From Serpentinimonas sp. (lineage in GTDB: Bacteria; Pseudomonadota; Gammaproteobacteria; Burkholderiales; Burkholderiaceae_C), in the NCBI GenBank assembly GCA_025458665.1, contig JALOSG010000097.1, forward strand, positions 1 to 9,468: a stretch of 9,468 nt of DNA. Direction: 5' to 3'. Below are positions 1-6,465 of the stretch, piece after piece. The notes beneath the pieces were generated by a model, which was given only the letters and a program-made list of their open reading frames with translations, ran no database searches and was not told the DNA's origin. A program made the position numbers and the translations under genes. The first letter of the stretch is position 1. Every line of letters starts with the position of its first letter.

Positions 1-907
1 CCACCACCTGCCGCATGCGCTGCAGGTAGAGGTGGGCATAGGCGGGGCTCTGGTAGTCCACCAGGCGCTGCACGGCCAGGTTCAGCAAAGCGTGCAGGGG
101 TGCGGGGAATGTGGCCACCTCGGCACGCAGCGCTGGCGCAAGGGTACTGGGTACTGCCGGTTCTCCCGGCACGTCGCTGTGGCCGGGCGCCAGCAAGTCG
201 GCCACAAAGCGGGCTTGTTCGCGCATCTGGCTCACGCGGGCATAGGCCGCGGCAAAACCGCGCAGACTGGCTTCGGCGGAGCGCCCCCCCGCTTGCACCA
301 CCGCCTCGTAGTGTTCCCGCTGGAAAGGGAACAGCCCGCTGGCTGCAAGGGCACCCAGCATCACGGCGCTCACCACCGTGCCGTTGTCGCGCGCCAGTTC
401 GGCCATGTCGAGCACGTGGTGCTCCCGGCTGTGGCTGCGCACCAGTTGCACCAGTTCAGCGCTGTCGGTGCGGCCATCGCCAGGCTGCATGCGCTCCTGC
501 GTGGTAAAGGTGCGCGACGACGATGTGATGAGCAGCGTGCGCTCGGCGGACGCCATGCCGGCGGCCACCTGCCGGCTGGCCTCCAGCAACTCGGAAGAGA
601 CGATGGCATCGAGCGCTCCTGGCACCGGATTGAGGCTGAAGACGGGCCGCCTTGTGCCCAACTCGGCCAGCGTCATGGGGAACACTTCGAGGTAGTAGGT
701 GGTAGCGCCGGTGCGTTGGGCCACCCCGGGAATGGAGGTGCTCTGGGCCGGGTAGCCGGCCACGCGGGCAGTCTCCACCAGCCACTCGGTGAGCACACCA
801 CCGCCCTCCCCGCCCAGCGCGCAGATGAGCAGGGAAATGGGGCGCTGGACCTGCGGCGGAGCGGCGCCGTTGGGCGAGCCAGTGGTGGGTATATCGTTTT
901 TCATCAT
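1..907 (-). CDS. iorB: Indolepyruvate ferredoxin oxidoreductase, beta subunit (IorB), 3' end beyond window
   Basis: Partial gene: about 302 codons are present and the frame is open to the left edge, so the C-terminus is missing. With IorA it should convert indolepyruvate or other arylpyruvates plus CoA to aryl-acetyl-CoA, CO2 and reduced ferredoxin in the cytoplasm. The N-terminal half is the pyruvate:ferredoxin oxidoreductase gamma-type domain: a glycine-rich segment ALGGEGGGVLTEWL near residues 30-43, then PGVAQRTGATTYYLEVFP near residues 60-77, both typical of IorB. The segment reaching the edge (LVDYQSPAYAHLYLQRM) belongs to the helical extension found in the long proteobacterial IorB, which I recall as about 500 residues. 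Tandem ATGs lie at 907 and 904; the first overlaps the iorA stop as ATGA. No clear Shine-Dalgarno lies upstream, so translational coupling to iorA is likely. Confidence 0.9.
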   Translation of the reverse strand, partial: MMKNDIPTTGSPNGAAPPQVQRPISLLICALGGEGGGVLTEWLVETARVAGYPAQSTSIPGVAQRTGATTYYLEVFPMTLAELGTRRPVFSLNPVPGALDAIVSSELLEASRQVAAGMASAERTLLITSSSRTFTTQERMQPGDGRTDSAELVQLVRSHSREHHVLDMAELARDNGTVVSAVMLGALAASGLFPFQREHYEAVVQAGGRSAEASLRGFAAAYARVSQMREQARFVADLLAPGHSDVPGEPAVPSTLAPALRAEVATFPAPLHALLNLAVQRLVDYQSPAYAHLYLQRMRQVV

Positions 908-3069
908 GCAGGCTGCAGAGTGCGCACCACGGCGCGGGAAATGCTGTGCCACAGGCGCTCGTACCAGCGGGGGTTCTGTACCACCTCGGCGCGGTAAAAG
1001 CTGGGGCACAGCGTGGCGGCATGGGCGTTCTCCCCGCACAGGCCGCAGCCCACGCAGCCATCAATCACCGTGGCCACGGGGTCTACCTTGAGCGGGTCGG
1101 GGTTGTCCTTGAGCGTGAGCGTGGGGCAGCCAGACAGGCGGATACAGGCGTGGTCTCCGTTGCACACGTCTTCGTCCACGCCGTACTTCACACGCACCAC
1201 CCGCTCGCCCCGGCGCAGAAGTCCCGCAATCCATGGCTTGATGCGGCGCTGGCGTTCCAGCTGGCACTCGCCTTCGGCCACAATGACCTTGAGCCCGTTG
1301 AAGTCGCTGGTGAACGCCTCGGTCAGGGTCTTTTTCATCTCGGCCACACGGTAGGTGTGCACGGTGCGCAGCCACTTCACGCCCAGCCCGGTGAGCGCAG
1401 ACTCTATGGTCTGGTTGGTGTGCGCCAGGCTGCTGCCCTTGTCCTCGCTGGCGTTCTTGGCGGTATCTCCGGGCGTGGAAATGATTTCCTGCGTTCCGGT
1501 AGCGCTGGTGTAGCCGTTCTTGAAGATGAGCAGCACCGCATCGTCCCCGTTGAACAGGGCGCTTTGTACGCCGGTGAGCAGGCCGTTGTGCCAGAAGCCA
1601 CCGTCCCCCATGATGGCCAGGGTGCGCCGCTGCATCATGGGCGAGACACCCGCGCGGCTGGCCAGACTCATGCCGTAGCCGAGGATGGAGTGGCCCATGG
1701 AAAAGGGCTCGAACGTGCCAAAAGCGTGGCAGCCAATGTCGGCAGCCACATGCACCTGCCCAATGTCCTGCTGCACCATCTTGAGGGCCGAGAACACCGG
1801 CCGCTCCGGGCAGCCCACGCAAAAGCTGGGTGGGCGCGCCGGCAGCGGCTGCGTCAGGCTGGCGGCGGCAGCGTCCCGCCGTTGCTGGTTGCCCGCCAGC
1901 CATTGCTCGGCCTTCTGCAAGCCCAGCGCATCGGTCTGGCCGGGAAGGTACTTCTGGCAAAAAGCCAGCAGCCCCCTGGACAGCACCTCCACGCTGTACT
2001 CGCCGCCGGAGGGAAGCAAGTCCTTGCCGTGCAGCGGCGTCTGTATGTCCTGGCGGCGCAGGTGCAGCGCTACTTCCTGCTCCAGGTATTCGGGCTGCCC
2101 CTCTTCCACCATCAGCACGGCGCGCTTGCCTGCGCAAAACGCCGTCACCTGCTCCGGCACCACCGGGTAAGTCACGTTGAGCACCAGCACCGGAATGTCG
2201 GTCTGGCCGAACGCATCGGCCAGCCCCAGTTGCTGCAGGCTGCGTATGAGCGCATTGGTGATCCCACCCTGCACGATGATGCCCAGGTCCTCGTGCCTGC
2301 CCGGCAACAACTCGTTGAGCTGGTGCTCCACGATGTAGCGGCGGGCCGCGGGAATGCGCTGCTCGGTCTTGAGCTTTTCCTGCCGGAACGTGACCGGTGG
2401 GTGGGCCAGGCGCATGTAGTCGAACTTTGCCGGGTCCTGCATGAGCGCGCGGGTGGACACCGCCGGGGCCACGTTGTCCCTGGCCTCGAAGCTGCCGCGC
2501 ACGTGGCAGGCGCGTATGCGCAGTTCCAGAATGGTGGGCATGTTCGATGCCTCCGACAGGCGAAAGCCGTGCTCCACCATGTCCACCATGCGGGAAAGCT
2601 CGGGCCTGGGATCGAGCAGACACATGCCGCTTTTCAGGGCATAGGCGTGTGTGCGTTCCTGGATCACCGAGGCACCTTCGCCATAATCCTCGCCCACCAC
2701 AATGAGGGCACCACCCAGCACACCCGGCGACGCGAGGTTGGACAGCGCGTCCGATGCCACGTTGGTGCCGACGATGGACTTCCAGGTGACCGCACCCCGC
2801 AGCGGGTAGTGGATGGAGGCGCCGAGCATGGCGGCGGCCGATGCCTCGTTGGAGCAGGCCTCCACGTGCACGCCGAGTTCGTCCATGTAGCCTTTGGCCT
2901 GCACCATGACATCGAGCAGGTGCGATACCGGCGCCCCCTGGTAACCCCCCACGTAAGACACGCCCGACTGAAGCAGTGCCTTGGTGATGGCCAGAATGCC
3001 CTCGCCATGGAAGGTCTCGCCACGGCCAAGCCGCAACAGCTCGATTTCCTTGCTGAAAGAAACTTCCAC
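904..3069 (-). CDS. iorA: Indolepyruvate ferredoxin oxidoreductase, alpha subunit (IorA)
   Basis: A 721-residue thiamine-diphosphate-dependent catalytic subunit of arylpyruvate:ferredoxin oxidoreductase (cytoplasmic; aromatic amino acid breakdown). The N-terminal 2-oxoacid oxidoreductase domain carries GGYQGAPVSHLLD near residues 41-53. A linker Cys motif, SFCVGCPERP, lies at 415-424, and the thiamine-diphosphate site GDGGFWHNG at 488-496, followed by NGYTSATGTQ. A C-terminal ferredoxin-like region holds C636-x2-D639-x2-C642-x5-C648-P and then C672-x2-C675-x2-C678-x9-C688-P. The first set has Asp where archaeal IorA usually has its second Cys. The start is GTG; AGGAGA at 3083-3078 sits 8 nt upstream and supports it, and no good ATG lies nearby in frame. 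The stop overlaps the iorB start by 4 nt. A divergent LysR gene upstream suggests inducible control. The family assignment is secure; the exact 2-oxo acid preferred is not visible from sequence. Confidence 0.95.
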   Translation of the reverse strand: MEVSFSKEIELLRLGRGETFHGEGILAITKALLQSGVSYVGGYQGAPVSHLLDVMVQAKGYMDELGVHVEACSNEASAAAMLGASIHYPLRGAVTWKSIVGTNVASDALSNLASPGVLGGALIVVGEDYGEGASVIQERTHAYALKSGMCLLDPRPELSRMVDMVEHGFRLSEASNMPTILELRIRACHVRGSFEARDNVAPAVSTRALMQDPAKFDYMRLAHPPVTFRQEKLKTEQRIPAARRYIVEHQLNELLPGRHEDLGIIVQGGITNALIRSLQQLGLADAFGQTDIPVLVLNVTYPVVPEQVTAFCAGKRAVLMVEEGQPEYLEQEVALHLRRQDIQTPLHGKDLLPSGGEYSVEVLSRGLLAFCQKYLPGQTDALGLQKAEQWLAGNQQRRDAAAASLTQPLPARPPSFCVGCPERPVFSALKMVQQDIGQVHVAADIGCHAFGTFEPFSMGHSILGYGMSLASRAGVSPMMQRRTLAIMGDGGFWHNGLLTGVQSALFNGDDAVLLIFKNGYTSATGTQEIISTPGDTAKNASEDKGSSLAHTNQTIESALTGLGVKWLRTVHTYRVAEMKKTLTEAFTSDFNGLKVIVAEGECQLERQRRIKPWIAGLLRRGERVVRVKYGVDEDVCNGDHACIRLSGCPTLTLKDNPDPLKVDPVATVIDGCVGCGLCGENAHAATLCPSFYRAEVVQNPRWYERLWHSISRAVVRTLQPA

Positions 3070-3077
3070 CGCTCTGG

Positions 3078-3083
3078 TCTCCT
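3078..3083 (-). promoter_or_regulatory. Ribosome binding site that fixes the GTG start of iorA
   Basis: AGGAGA on the minus strand lies 8 nt before the GTG at 3069-3067. It is the best Shine-Dalgarno match among the genes in this window and supports the unusual start codon over any internal ATG. Confidence 0.75.
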
Positions 3084-3121
3084 GGCCGGCCCGGCTGGGC
3101 CTGTTGTTGATAGTTCAGAGC

Positions 3122-3150
3122 AGTTTAGGAAGACCGGCCATATCCATCAA
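3122..3150 (-). promoter_or_regulatory. Candidate sigma-70 promoter for iorAB
   Basis: On the minus strand a -35-like TTGATG (3150-3145) and a -10-like TAAACT (3127-3122) are separated by 17 nt; each box matches its consensus at 4 of 6 positions. Transcription would begin near 3115, giving a leader of about 45 nt before the GTG start. Weak boxes suit a LysR-activated promoter, but this is read by eye only. Confidence 0.4.
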
Positions 3151-3156
3151 TAAAAT
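3151..3156 (+). promoter_or_regulatory. Candidate -10 box of the LysR gene promoter
   Basis: TAAAAT matches the -10 consensus at 5 of 6 positions and lies 25 nt upstream of the GTG start at 3182. I see no good -35 at 16-18 nt spacing. It abuts the proposed iorA -35 box (3145-3150), so the two divergent promoters would overlap and could share one operator. Confidence 0.3.
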
Positions 3157-3157
3157 A

Positions 3158-3183
3158 ACGAAACTAAGCGAGATAAGATTCGT
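3158..3183. promoter_or_regulatory. Inverted repeat in the LysR/iorA control region, candidate operator
   Basis: ACGAA (3158-3162) and TTCGT (3179-3183) form an inverted repeat with a 16-nt spacer that itself contains two direct TAAG copies. It is centred about 55 bp upstream of the predicted iorA transcription start and its right arm overlaps the LysR GTG start codon. LysR-type regulators often bind near -65 of the target promoter and repress their own gene, which would fit. The arms are short and the spacing is not the standard T-N11-A, so the assignment is tentative. Confidence 0.25.
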
Positions 3184-4075
3184 GCATATCAGAGACATCG
3201 ACCTCAACCTGCTGCGCCTGTTCGACGCGGTGTACCGCGCTGGCAGCGTGAGTGTGGCGGCCGAGTCGCTGGACCTGACGCAGCCGGCGGCCAGCCAGGG
3301 GCTCTCGCGCCTGCGCCGTCTGCTGGACGATCCCTTGTTCGTGCGGGCCGCCGGCGGCGTGCAACCCACACCGCGCGCACAGCGGCTGGCCGAGCCGGTG
3401 CGGCTGGCACTGGCCGGGCTGGAACGGGCGCTGAACGAGGGCGAGGAGTTCAACCCGGCCACCGCCCAGCGGGTGTTCCGGCTGCACCTGAGCGACATCG
3501 GCGAAGCCCGCTTTCTGCCCGACCTCATGGAAACCCTGCGCCAGCGCGCGCCGGGCGTGCGTGTGGAATCGTTTCCGCTGCCCCGCCACGAGCTCATAGC
3601 TGCGCTGGACGAAGGGAAGATCGACTTTGCCGTGGGCTTTCTCCCCGATCTGCGCGACGCCCAGAGGCTGGAGTTGCTGCAGGACCACTACGTGGTGTTG
3701 CTGCGCGACGACCACCCCTTTGCCCAAAGGGGACCCAGCGGGCAAGCGCTGCTACAGGAACTGGCAGGCCTGGAATTTGTGGCGGTGCGCACCCACGCAG
3801 ACACCTTGCGCATCCTGAATCTGCTGCAGCTCACGGACCGCCTGCGCCTGGTCACCGAGCACTTCATGGTGCTGCCGTCCATCGTGCAGGCCACAGACCT
3901 GGCAGCTGTCGTACCCAAGCAGATTGCCGAAGGATTCGCTGGCCGCTTTGTGCTGCTGGAGCCAGACTTTCCGCTGCGCAACTTCACTGTGTCCCTGCAC
4001 TGGAGCAAGCGCTTCGAGGGCGACCCGGCGCGCCAGTGGCTGCACGGGGTCATGAAGGAACTGTTCCGGGAATGA
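3182..4075 (+). CDS. LysR-family transcriptional regulator, NahR-like, probable regulator of iorAB
   Basis: A 297-residue DNA-binding regulator, normal length for LysR proteins. The N-terminal helix-turn-helix occupies about residues 5-62, with DLNLLRLFDAV, the recognition region LTQPAASQGLSRLRRLL (32-48) and DPLFVRAAGGVQPTP. The effector-binding domain spans about 95-295 and carries NahR/LinR-type blocks: LSDIGEARFLPDLM (103-116), DFAVGFLPDL (148-157) and LLQDHYVVLLRDDHP (165-179). NahR itself responds to salicylate, so an aromatic effector is plausible here but unproven. I chose the GTG at 3182 because the LysR fold begins right after it (VHIRDIDLNLL) and a weak GCGAGA lies 8 nt upstream. 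The same frame is open back to an ATG at 2981, but that stretch is antisense to iorA. Its divergence from iorA over 112 bp is the standard arrangement for a LysR gene and its target. Confidence 0.9.
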   Translation: MHIRDIDLNLLRLFDAVYRAGSVSVAAESLDLTQPAASQGLSRLRRLLDDPLFVRAAGGVQPTPRAQRLAEPVRLALAGLERALNEGEEFNPATAQRVFRLHLSDIGEARFLPDLMETLRQRAPGVRVESFPLPRHELIAALDEGKIDFAVGFLPDLRDAQRLELLQDHYVVLLRDDHPFAQRGPSGQALLQELAGLEFVAVRTHADTLRILNLLQLTDRLRLVTEHFMVLPSIVQATDLAAVVPKQIAEGFAGRFVLLEPDFPLRNFTVSLHWSKRFEGDPARQWLHGVMKELFRE

Positions 4076-4076
4076 A

Positions 4077-4098
4077 AAACGCGCCCGAAGGCGCGTTT
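4077..4098. terminator. Hairpin terminator between convergent LysR and substrate-binding protein genes
   Basis: AAACGCGCC (4077-4085) and GGCGCGTTT (4090-4098) form a perfect 9-bp stem with a CGAA tetraloop. On the minus strand the stem runs into five T residues (to 4076), giving a good intrinsic terminator for the substrate-binding protein gene. On the plus strand the tail is only TTT then CC, so it is weaker there, although it begins 2 nt after the LysR stop codon. It probably serves both genes. Confidence 0.85.
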
Positions 4099-4120
4099 CC
4101 GGAAAAGACCTCGGGCGCGA

Positions 4121-5302
4121 TCAGCGGATCACGGCCAGAGTGGTGCGTGCACCGCCCTTGTAGGTCATCAGCGTCAGTGCGCCGTTCTTGATGTCACCCT
4201 TCTCGTCGAAGGCGATGTTGCCCGTCACACCGGTGTGGTTGATGGCCTTGAGCGCAGGCAGGTAGGTCTGCGGATCGATGGAGTTGGCGGCCACCATGGC
4301 TTTGGCCATCACGTGCACGGCGTCGTACACGTAAGGGGCGTACACCTGGACGTCGGCGCCGTACTTGGCCTTGAAGTCGGCACGGAACTTCTCCATCACG
4401 GCCACCTGGTCGCCTTCCACACCACCGGCTTCGGCGCAATAAACAAGCTCATCGCTCATGGCGTCGCCAGCCAGCTTGGGCAGTTCGCTGGTGCAGATGC
4501 CGTCGCCACCCATGAACTTGGCTTCGATGCCGAGTTGCTTCATCTGGCGGATCATCGGGCCGGCCACGGCGTCCATGCCACCAAAGAACACCACGTCGGG
4601 CTTCTTGGCGCGGATGCTGGTCAGGATGGCGTTGAAATCGGTGGCTTTGTCGTTGGTGAACTCACGACCAACCACAGTACCACCGGCGGCCTTCACACCC
4701 TTCTCGAACTCGTCGGCCACACCCTGGCCGTAGGCGGTGCGGTCGTCGATCACGGCCACGGACTTGGCGCCCAGGGTTTCCACAGCGTACTTGCCCAGGG
4801 TGCTGCCCAGGTGCACGTCATCGGCCACCATGCGGAACACGCCGGGGAAGCCCTGGCGGGTGTAGGTGGGGTTGGTGGCGGAGGGAGAAATCTGCACCAG
4901 ACCTGCCGAATGGTAGAGCTGGGAAGCCGGGATGGTGGTGCCAGAGTTCAGGTGACCAATCACACCATTCACGTTGGCGTCGATCAGCTTCTGGGCGGCA
5001 GCCGTACCTTGGCGAGGATCGGCAGCGTCGTCTTCGGCCAGCAGCTCGAACACGGCCACTTTGCCGTCGATGGTGAGCTTGGCGGCGTTGAGTTCCTCAA
5101 TGGCCATGCGCGCGCCGTTCTCGTTGTCCTTGCCCAGGTGGGCAATGGCGCCGCTGGTGGGGCCGACGTGACCGATCTTGACGGTCAGGGTGGCGGGCGT
5201 CTCGGCCGGTGCAGCCGCTGCGGGCGCGGCTTCTTCTTTTTTGCCACAGGCAGCCAGCACGACGGCGGCGGCGATGACGGCTAGTTTGAGCTTCATTTGC
5301 AT
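4121..5302 (-). CDS. Branched-chain amino acid-type ABC transporter substrate-binding lipoprotein (LivK/LivJ family)
   Basis: A 393-residue periplasmic solute-binding protein (type I fold, Leu/Ile/Val-binding family). Residues 1-18 are a signal peptide ending in a lipobox LAAC with Cys19 as the lipid-modified residue. A charged, Ala/Pro-rich tether to about residue 38 follows, then the binding domain from VKIGHVGPTSG onward. Family blocks include HLNSGTTIPAS, QISPSATNPTYT, IDDRTAYGQGVADEFEKG, FFGGMDAVAGPMIRQM and YAPYVYDAVHVMAKAM. It should deliver an amino acid or related small molecule to an inner-membrane ABC permease. No permease or ATPase gene adjoins it in the window, so its partners are encoded elsewhere. 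The 125-nt gap upstream and the hairpin downstream suggest a single-gene transcript. The start is ATG at 5302 or the in-frame ATG at 5296; AGGGGA lies 4 nt from the first and 10 nt from the second. The exact ligand cannot be read from sequence. Confidence 0.92.
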   Translation of the reverse strand: MQMKLKLAVIAAAVVLAACGKKEEAAPAAAAPAETPATLTVKIGHVGPTSGAIAHLGKDNENGARMAIEELNAAKLTIDGKVAVFELLAEDDAADPRQGTAAAQKLIDANVNGVIGHLNSGTTIPASQLYHSAGLVQISPSATNPTYTRQGFPGVFRMVADDVHLGSTLGKYAVETLGAKSVAVIDDRTAYGQGVADEFEKGVKAAGGTVVGREFTNDKATDFNAILTSIRAKKPDVVFFGGMDAVAGPMIRQMKQLGIEAKFMGGDGICTSELPKLAGDAMSDELVYCAEAGGVEGDQVAVMEKFRADFKAKYGADVQVYAPYVYDAVHVMAKAMVAANSIDPQTYLPALKAINHTGVTGNIAFDEKGDIKNGALTLMTYKGGARTTLAVIR

Positions 5303-5306
5303 AGTT

Positions 5307-5312
5307 TCCCCT
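5307..5312 (-). promoter_or_regulatory. Ribosome binding site of the substrate-binding lipoprotein gene
   Basis: AGGGGA on the minus strand lies 4 nt before the ATG at 5302 and 10 nt before the ATG at 5296. Neither spacing is ideal, so the start remains ambiguous by two codons. The two choices give signal peptides beginning MQMKLKLAV or MKLKLAV, both functional in principle. Confidence 0.5.
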
Positions 5313-5427
5313 GGGGTAAGTGGCGGTGGATGAGTTGGATTGACAGGTTGAACCGGGTGAAGGCGTTGTGCCCTGCACAGCCCTAAAGCGTAACCGAAAT
5401 TTGCCAGTTTGCCCCGGGTAAAGGCGC
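5313..5427. other. Non-coding leader region upstream of the substrate-binding lipoprotein gene
   Basis: About 115 bp without a gene, between the stop of the proline-rich protein and the lipoprotein's ribosome binding site. I find no convincing -35/-10 pair. The only clear structure is a 13-nt near-palindrome, TGTGC-CCT-GCACA (5367-5379), with perfect 5-bp arms. It lies about 65 bp upstream of the start codon and could be an operator half-site pair or a small hairpin in the leader. Confidence 0.35.
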
Positions 5428-5988
5428 CTATTTGTGGGGCGTTACAGAGCGCGATCCCTCCAGGGACTGGCGCAAAGCGGACAGCATGGCCTCACGCATC
5501 ATGGGAGCGGCGGCCTCGGCCCACTGACGGGCCCAGGCTTGTGCGTTGCGCTGGCACCAATGGCTCAGCCACAGGGCCATTTGCTCCTGAAGCTCCAGGG
5601 TCAGGGCTTCGCTGGCTTGCGCCAGAAGGACCTCGGGGGCCGGCAGCGGAGCCGCGGGCGCAGAAGTTGGCGAAGAAGTTGTCGCAGTAGTTGGCGCAGG
5701 CGTGGATACCACCGCCGGCGGCGCGGGGGAAACGGGGTCCGGAACGCGCCGCAGGAACGCCGGAACCTCACTGGCCACAAGCGGTGGCGACGGGTCCACC
5801 AATTCCGCGGGGAAGGCCAGGTCCAGATCAAGAAACTCGGTGGTCGGGGCGGCAACCTGAGGGGCACTGGCCGGCATTCCCGAGGAGGGGCGACCGGGTT
5901 GCGGGCTGGCTGCAGGCGCCGGTACCACCTCGGTCAGGGTGGGGATGTAGCGCGGGGGCTGACGCGGAGGTTGGGAGGGCGGGATCAT
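5428..5988 (-). CDS. Proline/alanine-rich protein of unknown function, downstream of holC
   Basis: 186 residues, unrecognised function. The first 115 residues are low-complexity and rich in Pro, Ala, Ser and Thr, probably disordered, but contain two short ordered-looking pieces: YIPTLTEVV (14-22) and EFLDLDLAFPAELVD (51-65). The C-terminus (about 118-177) is a predicted amphipathic helix region with Trp140, Trp144, Trp152 and Trp156. There is no signal peptide or membrane segment, so it is likely cytoplasmic. The IPxLTEVV motif and the position after holC recall the small Burkholderiales family DUF2486; I am working from memory and a profile search would decide. The ATG at 5988 overlaps the holC stop as ATGA, with AGGTG (6000-5996) 7 nt upstream. 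Probably cotranscribed with pepA and holC. Residues 98-109 are encoded by three 12-bp repeats. Confidence 0.75.
   Translation of the reverse strand: MIPPSQPPRQPPRYIPTLTEVVPAPAASPQPGRPSSGMPASAPQVAAPTTEFLDLDLAFPAELVDPSPPLVASEVPAFLRRVPDPVSPAPPAVVSTPAPTTATTSSPTSAPAAPLPAPEVLLAQASEALTLELQEQMALWLSHWCQRNAQAWARQWAEAAAPMMREAMLSALRQSLEGSRSVTPHK
5662..5697. repeat. Three tandem 12-bp repeats within the proline-rich gene
   Basis: Units AGAAGTTGGCGA (5662-5673), AGAAGTTGTCGC (5674-5685) and AGTAGTTGGCGC (5686-5697) differ from their neighbour at two positions each. On the coding strand they give APTT, ATTS and SPTS (residues 98-109). The 12-nt period keeps the reading frame, so copy-number change would lengthen or shorten the linker without disrupting the gene. 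Confidence 0.75.
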
Positions 5989-6446
5989 GCGTAAGCACCT
6001 GCGTCATGGCGCGTCACGGTGAAGCCACGCTGGGTGTAATGCTTCCAGCGGCGGCGGCCTGCTTCGCGGTCTGCACCGTCAAGGCCCACCACCTCGATGA
6101 AACGCTCAAAGTGTTCAAAACCTTCCAGTGGCAGTTCGGTGCTGTTGATCAGGACCGAAAACTGCATGGCCAGGGACGCAGGCGCCAGCCCACCGGCCCC
6201 CCAGCCCAGCGACTCCGACAACAGCACCACCGCCGAGCGGTCACGCACCCATTCAGGCGCTGTCCAGCTGGCATGCGCCACGAAGTCCTCCTGGCTGAAC
6301 GTCCAGAGCAGCGTGTCCAGATCGTGTTGCAGAGCTTCCGGTGCCACCACCAGACTGCGCTTGCCGGCTGCAGTGGCCTTGCGCAACAGCCGGCACAGGT
6401 AATTCACCTTGTCTGGAACGTTGAAGTGGAAGGCCAGGTCGGTCAT
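5985..6446 (-). CDS. holC: DNA polymerase III subunit chi (HolC)
   Basis: 153 residues, close to the 147 of E. coli HolC. Chi is the clamp-loader accessory subunit that pairs with psi and binds the C-terminal tail of single-stranded DNA-binding protein at the replication fork. Recognisable chi features are the N-terminal FHFNVPDKVNYLCRLLRKA, which starts the alpha/beta fold, LDTLLWTFSQEDFVAHA, and the late block LPLEGFEHFERFIEVVG, followed by a helix RRRWKHYTQRG and a short tail. I chose the ATG at 6446 because the fold begins there. The frame extends upstream to 6656, but only as antisense or out-of-frame sequence inside pepA. The pepA stop is 19 nt upstream and there is no good Shine-Dalgarno, so translation may depend on ribosomes arriving from pepA. 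The pepA-holC order is common in proteobacteria. Confidence 0.93.
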   Translation of the reverse strand: MTDLAFHFNVPDKVNYLCRLLRKATAAGKRSLVVAPEALQHDLDTLLWTFSQEDFVAHASWTAPEWVRDRSAVVLLSESLGWGAGGLAPASLAMQFSVLINSTELPLEGFEHFERFIEVVGLDGADREAGRRRWKHYTQRGFTVTRHDAGAYA

Positions 6447-6465
6447 GGCGAAATCAGAAACGGTC

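Noticed and set aside
946..3153. A 735-codon open frame on the plus strand opposite iorA
   Set aside because: It is antisense to a gene with complete motifs and a good ribosome binding site. High GC at third codon positions suppresses stop codons on the opposite strand, and the translation is rich in His, Gly, Arg and Ala without any recognisable domain.
2981..3181. N-terminal extension of the LysR regulator to an upstream ATG
   Set aside because: The extra 67 codons would overlap iorA in antisense and cross the promoter region, and LysR proteins begin at the helix-turn-helix. The GTG at 3182 gives the normal family length.
4235..5284. A 349-codon open frame on the plus strand opposite the substrate-binding lipoprotein gene
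   Set aside because: Shadow of the real gene: the translation is Gly/His/Val-rich low complexity and has no domain or ribosome binding site.
5422..5429. AGGCGCCT palindrome at the end of the proline-rich gene as a terminator
   Set aside because: It has no loop and no following T run, and it overlaps the TAG stop codon. I see no convincing terminator for the pepA-holC transcript.
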